A DNA stretch of 64,000 bases from Streptomyces qaidamensis. Lineage in GTDB: Bacteria > Actinomycetota > Actinomycetes > Streptomycetales > Streptomycetaceae. Where the stretch lies: contig NZ_CP015098.1 in NCBI RefSeq assembly GCF_001611795.1, positions 3,162,001 to 3,226,000 on the forward strand. Direction: 5' to 3'. A program made the translations under genes and the position numbers. The notes below the pieces were generated by a model. It did not search any database and was not told where the DNA came from. It saw only the letters and a program-made list of their open reading frames with translations. Below, in pieces: positions 60,907 through 64,000 of this stretch (its first letter is position 1; the number at the start of each line of letters is the position of its first letter).

Positions 60907-63491
60907 GCGACGAGGGGGAGTCCATGAGTCAGGCACCGCAGAAGCCACCCGGCGCGCCGCCGCGCACGTGTCAGCGCCCCGTCTGCGACGGCACGTACGA
61001 GGACGTGGGCGGCGGCGAGCTGTACTGCGACACCTGCGGTCTGGCCCCGGTCGTCGCGGCCGGGGGTCCCCCGTCCGGGGAAGGCATGGTCGGTTCGCCC
61101 CCCACCGGCATCACCGCCGGCGGCAGGGGCGGCTCCCGCGGGTCCGCGGGCAGTGGCAGTTCCCGCTCCAGCGGCCGCAGTTCGCGGACGTCGTCGCAGT
61201 CGTCGAAGTCGCGCCGCTCGGTGTCGGGGCGCCTGTCGCGGTCCTTGTCGGGCAAGTCGACGGGCCGCTCGGTGTCGGTGCGCAGCTCCGGTTCGACCGC
61301 CGGTTCCGGGTCCCGGGGCCGGCTGGGCGCCGGTCTGGTGCAGGTGCCGCCGATCCCGCGGCCCGACCCGCGCGAGATGGTCCTGGACAACCCCGAGGTG
61401 CCCGAGCGGAAGCGGTTCTGCTCGCGCTCCGACTGCGGCGCCCCGGTGGGCCGGGCGCGCGGCGACCGGCCGGGCCGTACGGAGGGTTTCTGCACGAAGT
61501 GCGGTCACCCGTACTCGTTCGTGCCGAAGCTGCGGGCCGGGGACGTGGTGCACGGCCAGTACGAGGTGGTCGGCTGCCTCGCGCACGGCGGGCTCGGCTG
61601 GATCTACCTCGCCGTCGACCGGGCCGTCTCGGACCGCTGGGTGGTCCTCAAGGGCCTGCTCGACACGGGCGACCAGGACGCGATGGCGGCGGCGATCTCC
61701 GAGCGGCGCTTCCTCGCGGAGATCGAGCACGCCAACATCGTGCGGATCTACAACTTCGTGGAGCACCTGGACCAGCGCACGGGCTCGCTCGACGGCTACA
61801 TCGTCATGGAGTACGTCGGCGGCAAGTCCCTCAAGGAGATCGCCAACGCCCGCCGCACGGCGCAGGGCAGGCGCGACCCGCTGCCGGTGGAGCAGGCCTG
61901 CGCGTACGGCATCGAGGCGCTGGAGGCGCTCGGGCACCTGCACAGCCGGAACCTGCTGTACTGCGACTTCAAGGTCGACAACGCGATCCAGACCGAGGAC
62001 CAGCTGAAGCTGATCGACATGGGCGCGGTGCGCAGGATGGACGACGAGGAGTCGGCCATCTACGGCACGGTGGGCTACCAGGCCCCTGAGGTGGCCGAGG
62101 CGGGCCCGTCGGTGGCGAGCGACCTGTTCACCGTCGCCCGCACCCTGGCCGTTCTGACCTTCGACTTCCAGGGCTACACGAACGTCTACGCCGACTCCCT
62201 GCCCGACCCGGACCACATCGAGGTGTTCCGGCAGTACGAGTCGTTCTACCGGCTCCTGGTCCGGGCCACCGACCCCGACCCGGCCCGCCGGTTCGCCTCC
62301 GCGCAGGAGATGACCGAGCAGCTGACGGGCGTCCTGCGGGAGGTCGTCTCCCTCCAGACGGGCCGTGCCCGCCCGGCCCTTTCGACACTGTTCGGGCCGG
62401 AACTGCGGGTGACGGACACGGAGTTGTTCCCCAAGCTGGACGGCGAGGTGTCCCGCCTGGGGGCCCGGGTGGTGCGGCGGAGCGGGGCGCGTGCCGGTGC
62501 TCCTGCCGCCTTGCCGCACCCGCGGGGTCCCGAGGGGCCGCACGGCCTCGTCAAACCCGTCGACACCCCCGCCGCCGCCTTCGCCCTCCCTGTGCCCCGC
62601 GTCGACCCGACCGACCCCAACGCCGGTTTCCTGGCGGGCCTGATGACCTCGGCGCCCGCGGAACTGCTCGGCGCTCTGGCTGCCGCCCCGGCCCCGTCGA
62701 TCGAGACGCGGCTGAGGCAGATCCGGGCCTGGCTGGAGACCGGCGATCCGGCCGCCGCGCTGCAGGCGCTGGTCGCCCTGGAGGGCGAGCGGCCCGACGA
62801 CTGGCGGGTGGTCTGGTACCGGGGCGTGGCCGCCCTGGTCACGGGCGACGACGAGGGCGCCGCACTGGCCTTCGACGCGATCTACGACGCCTTCCCCGGC
62901 GAGATCGCACCCAAGCTGGCGCTGGGCCTGTGCGCGGAGGTGCTGGGCCAGCTCGACAACGCCGCCGAGTACTACCGGCTGGTGTGGTCGACCGACCCGA
63001 GTTATGTGAGCGCCGCGTTCGGCCTGGCCCGCGTCCAGCTGGCGACCGGGGACCGGCACGGCGCCGTACGGACGCTGGAGTCGGTCCCGGAGTCCTCCAT
63101 CCACTACACGGCCGCCCGGGTGGCGGCCGTGCGGGCGCGGCTGCGGCAGCGCACGGCGAGCGCCTCCGACGCGGCGTTCCTGGGGGATCTGACGGCGGCC
63201 GCAGCGCAGGTCGAGGCGCTGGAGGCGTACGGTCTGGATCCGGCGCGGCGGGAGCAGTTGTCGGCCGAAGTCCTCGGTTGCGCGCTGGACTGGGTACTCT
63301 CCGTGGGCCAGGGTTCCGCCCCTCCCGCCGCCGGGGGACGGACGCTGCTCGGCAGCGGCCTGGACGAGCGGGGCCTGCGTTTCGGTCTGGAACGCTCGTA
63401 CCGCACGCTGGCCCGGCTGGCGCGGGGCGGCGAGGAGAGGATCGACCTGGTGGAACGTGCCAATCGTTACCGCCCCCGGACGTGGGTGTAG
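60903..63491 (+). CDS. pknG: PknG-type serine/threonine protein kinase with two zinc ribbons and TPR tail
   Basis: An 862-residue cytoplasmic kinase. Ribbon 1 has Cys23, Cys28, Cys42 and Cys45. A Ser/Arg/Gly-rich linker follows (about 60-150), then the PknG-like ribbon 2 with Cys173, Cys178, Cys197 and Cys200. The kinase domain has glycine loop LAHGGLGWIYLAVD, Lys250, catalytic Asp355 in YCDFKVDN (no HRD) and Asp372 in IDMGAVRR (DMG for DFG). The C-terminal TPR region spans about 590-820. In actinobacteria PknG phosphorylates the FHA protein GarA/OdhI to control glutamate and 2-oxoglutarate flux. ATGA overlap upstream. Confidence 0.93.
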   Translation: MSDEGESMSQAPQKPPGAPPRTCQRPVCDGTYEDVGGGELYCDTCGLAPVVAAGGPPSGEGMVGSPPTGITAGGRGGSRGSAGSGSSRSSGRSSRTSSQSSKSRRSVSGRLSRSLSGKSTGRSVSVRSSGSTAGSGSRGRLGAGLVQVPPIPRPDPREMVLDNPEVPERKRFCSRSDCGAPVGRARGDRPGRTEGFCTKCGHPYSFVPKLRAGDVVHGQYEVVGCLAHGGLGWIYLAVDRAVSDRWVVLKGLLDTGDQDAMAAAISERRFLAEIEHANIVRIYNFVEHLDQRTGSLDGYIVMEYVGGKSLKEIANARRTAQGRRDPLPVEQACAYGIEALEALGHLHSRNLLYCDFKVDNAIQTEDQLKLIDMGAVRRMDDEESAIYGTVGYQAPEVAEAGPSVASDLFTVARTLAVLTFDFQGYTNVYADSLPDPDHIEVFRQYESFYRLLVRATDPDPARRFASAQEMTEQLTGVLREVVSLQTGRARPALSTLFGPELRVTDTELFPKLDGEVSRLGARVVRRSGARAGAPAALPHPRGPEGPHGLVKPVDTPAAAFALPVPRVDPTDPNAGFLAGLMTSAPAELLGALAAAPAPSIETRLRQIRAWLETGDPAAALQALVALEGERPDDWRVVWYRGVAALVTGDDEGAALAFDAIYDAFPGEIAPKLALGLCAEVLGQLDNAAEYYRLVWSTDPSYVSAAFGLARVQLATGDRHGAVRTLESVPESSIHYTAARVAAVRARLRQRTASASDAAFLGDLTAAAAQVEALEAYGLDPARREQLSAEVLGCALDWVLSVGQGSAPPAAGGRTLLGSGLDERGLRFGLERSYRTLARLARGGEERIDLVERANRYRPRTWV

Positions 63492-63494
63492 TTG

Positions 63495-64000
63495 ATGTCG
63501 CAGATGCCCCAGTTGTCCGCCTGCCCGAGTTGCGAGGAACCCCTCGAGTCGGGTGACCGTTTCTGCGGCGCGTGCGGATATGACCTGTCCGCCGTGCCGG
63601 AACGGCCGCAGGACAACCCGACGATCACCATGAACGGCTCGGTGCCCGGACAGGGCGCTCCGGCCGGCGAGTACCCCGAGCCCCCGCCGGCGCCCCCCGC
63701 CGGCGCGGCCTGGCCCGCCCCCGGGCCGGACGGCGCGGGAGCCCCGGAGGCGGTGCACCTGCCGACGGACCTGCCGGGCACGGACTCGGGCGGCTCGGCC
63801 CTGCCGCCTCAGGCGCCCCCGCCACCGAGTGCCCCGCCGGCCGCGGCCGCGGGCGTGCGGTTCGACCGGCCGCAGCAGGCCGACGGGTCTGCCGCGACGC
63901 CGGGGATCTACCAGACACAGCCCGACGAGTACCTCCTCCAGGCGCCGGACCCACGGGTGTCCGCCGAGCCGGTGGCCCAGGCCGCCGGTGCCGGCGGCAA
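63495..64000 (+). CDS. Zinc-ribbon protein, N-terminal part (cut by window edge); possibly a PP2C phosphatase
   Basis: Open to the right edge, with 168 codons visible, starting three bases after the pknG stop. It begins with a zinc ribbon, CPSCEEPLESGDRFCGACGY, then a long Pro/Ala/Gly-rich linker. No catalytic domain is reached. In related Streptomyces I recall a PP2C-type phosphatase with an N-terminal ribbon at this position after pknG, which would give a kinase-phosphatase pair; this is inference and cannot be seen here. It lacks a strong ribosome site, suggesting coupling to pknG. Confidence 0.7.
   Translation, partial: MSQMPQLSACPSCEEPLESGDRFCGACGYDLSAVPERPQDNPTITMNGSVPGQGAPAGEYPEPPPAPPAGAAWPAPGPDGAGAPEAVHLPTDLPGTDSGGSALPPQAPPPPSAPPAAAAGVRFDRPQQADGSAATPGIYQTQPDEYLLQAPDPRVSAEPVAQAAGAGG

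Overview
The window is high-GC actinobacterial DNA, almost certainly from a Streptomyces chromosome. Pointers are third-position G/C codon use, frequent GTG starts, four-base ATGA/GTGA gene overlaps, a mycothiol-linked oxidoreductase, a sodF gene preceded by an exact Nur operator, and a csnR-csnK chitosan-oligosaccharide operon preceded by a CsnR operator. From memory the gene order resembles the sodF to csnK stretch of S. coelicolor; this was not checked against a database. No rRNA, tRNA or CRISPR array was seen.

Layout. 0-1.6 kb: the end of an amino-acid permease, then a two-gene unit (small helical protein plus TPR protein) whose products share a short motif at facing ends. 1.7-3.2 kb: sodF and a DUF574 methyltransferase. 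3.3-15.5 kb: a sugar or polyol locus. A phosphatase-like gene and an FGGY kinase run leftward. A solute-binding protein, two permeases, two ATPases, a DeoR regulator, a 2-hydroxyacid dehydrogenase, a second FGGY kinase, a phosphodiesterase and a zinc ribbon run rightward. 15.5-32.5 kb: housekeeping and secreted functions, namely a mycothiol-type oxidoreductase, two aminopeptidase N paralogues, an endonuclease-like orphan, a metallophosphoesterase, a NUDIX hydrolase, a large S8 protease, an ECF sigma/anti-sigma pair, asd and a DUF1203 protein. 32.5-40.5 kb: a 126-bp tandem repeat, an EamA exporter with a divergent MarR regulator, a small membrane protein, malQ with a tiny partner gene, and a secreted GH84-like enzyme.

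40.5-45.0 kb is the decayed, accessory-looking part: a frameshifted MerR regulator, an internally deleted IS5-type transposase, an intact BCCT transporter and a frame-broken fragment of a chorismate-binding enzyme. 45.0-49.7 kb: a PadR-controlled ABC exporter, an HNH endonuclease and an MscS channel. 49.7-56.6 kb: the csn operon (ROK repressor, lipoprotein, two permeases, GH4 glycosidase, kinase). It has no ATPase, so it presumably relies on a shared one such as MsiK. 57.0-64.0 kb: a signalling operon resembling mycobacterial glnX-glnH-pknG. It encodes a membrane sensor, an amino-acid binding protein, an unknown coiled-coil protein, a PknG-type kinase with two zinc ribbons, and the start of another zinc-ribbon protein.

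Most genes sit in compact co-directional operons separated by strong hairpin terminators. Operators legible in the sequence are those for Nur, CsnR, MarR and PadR, plus a probable ECF promoter.
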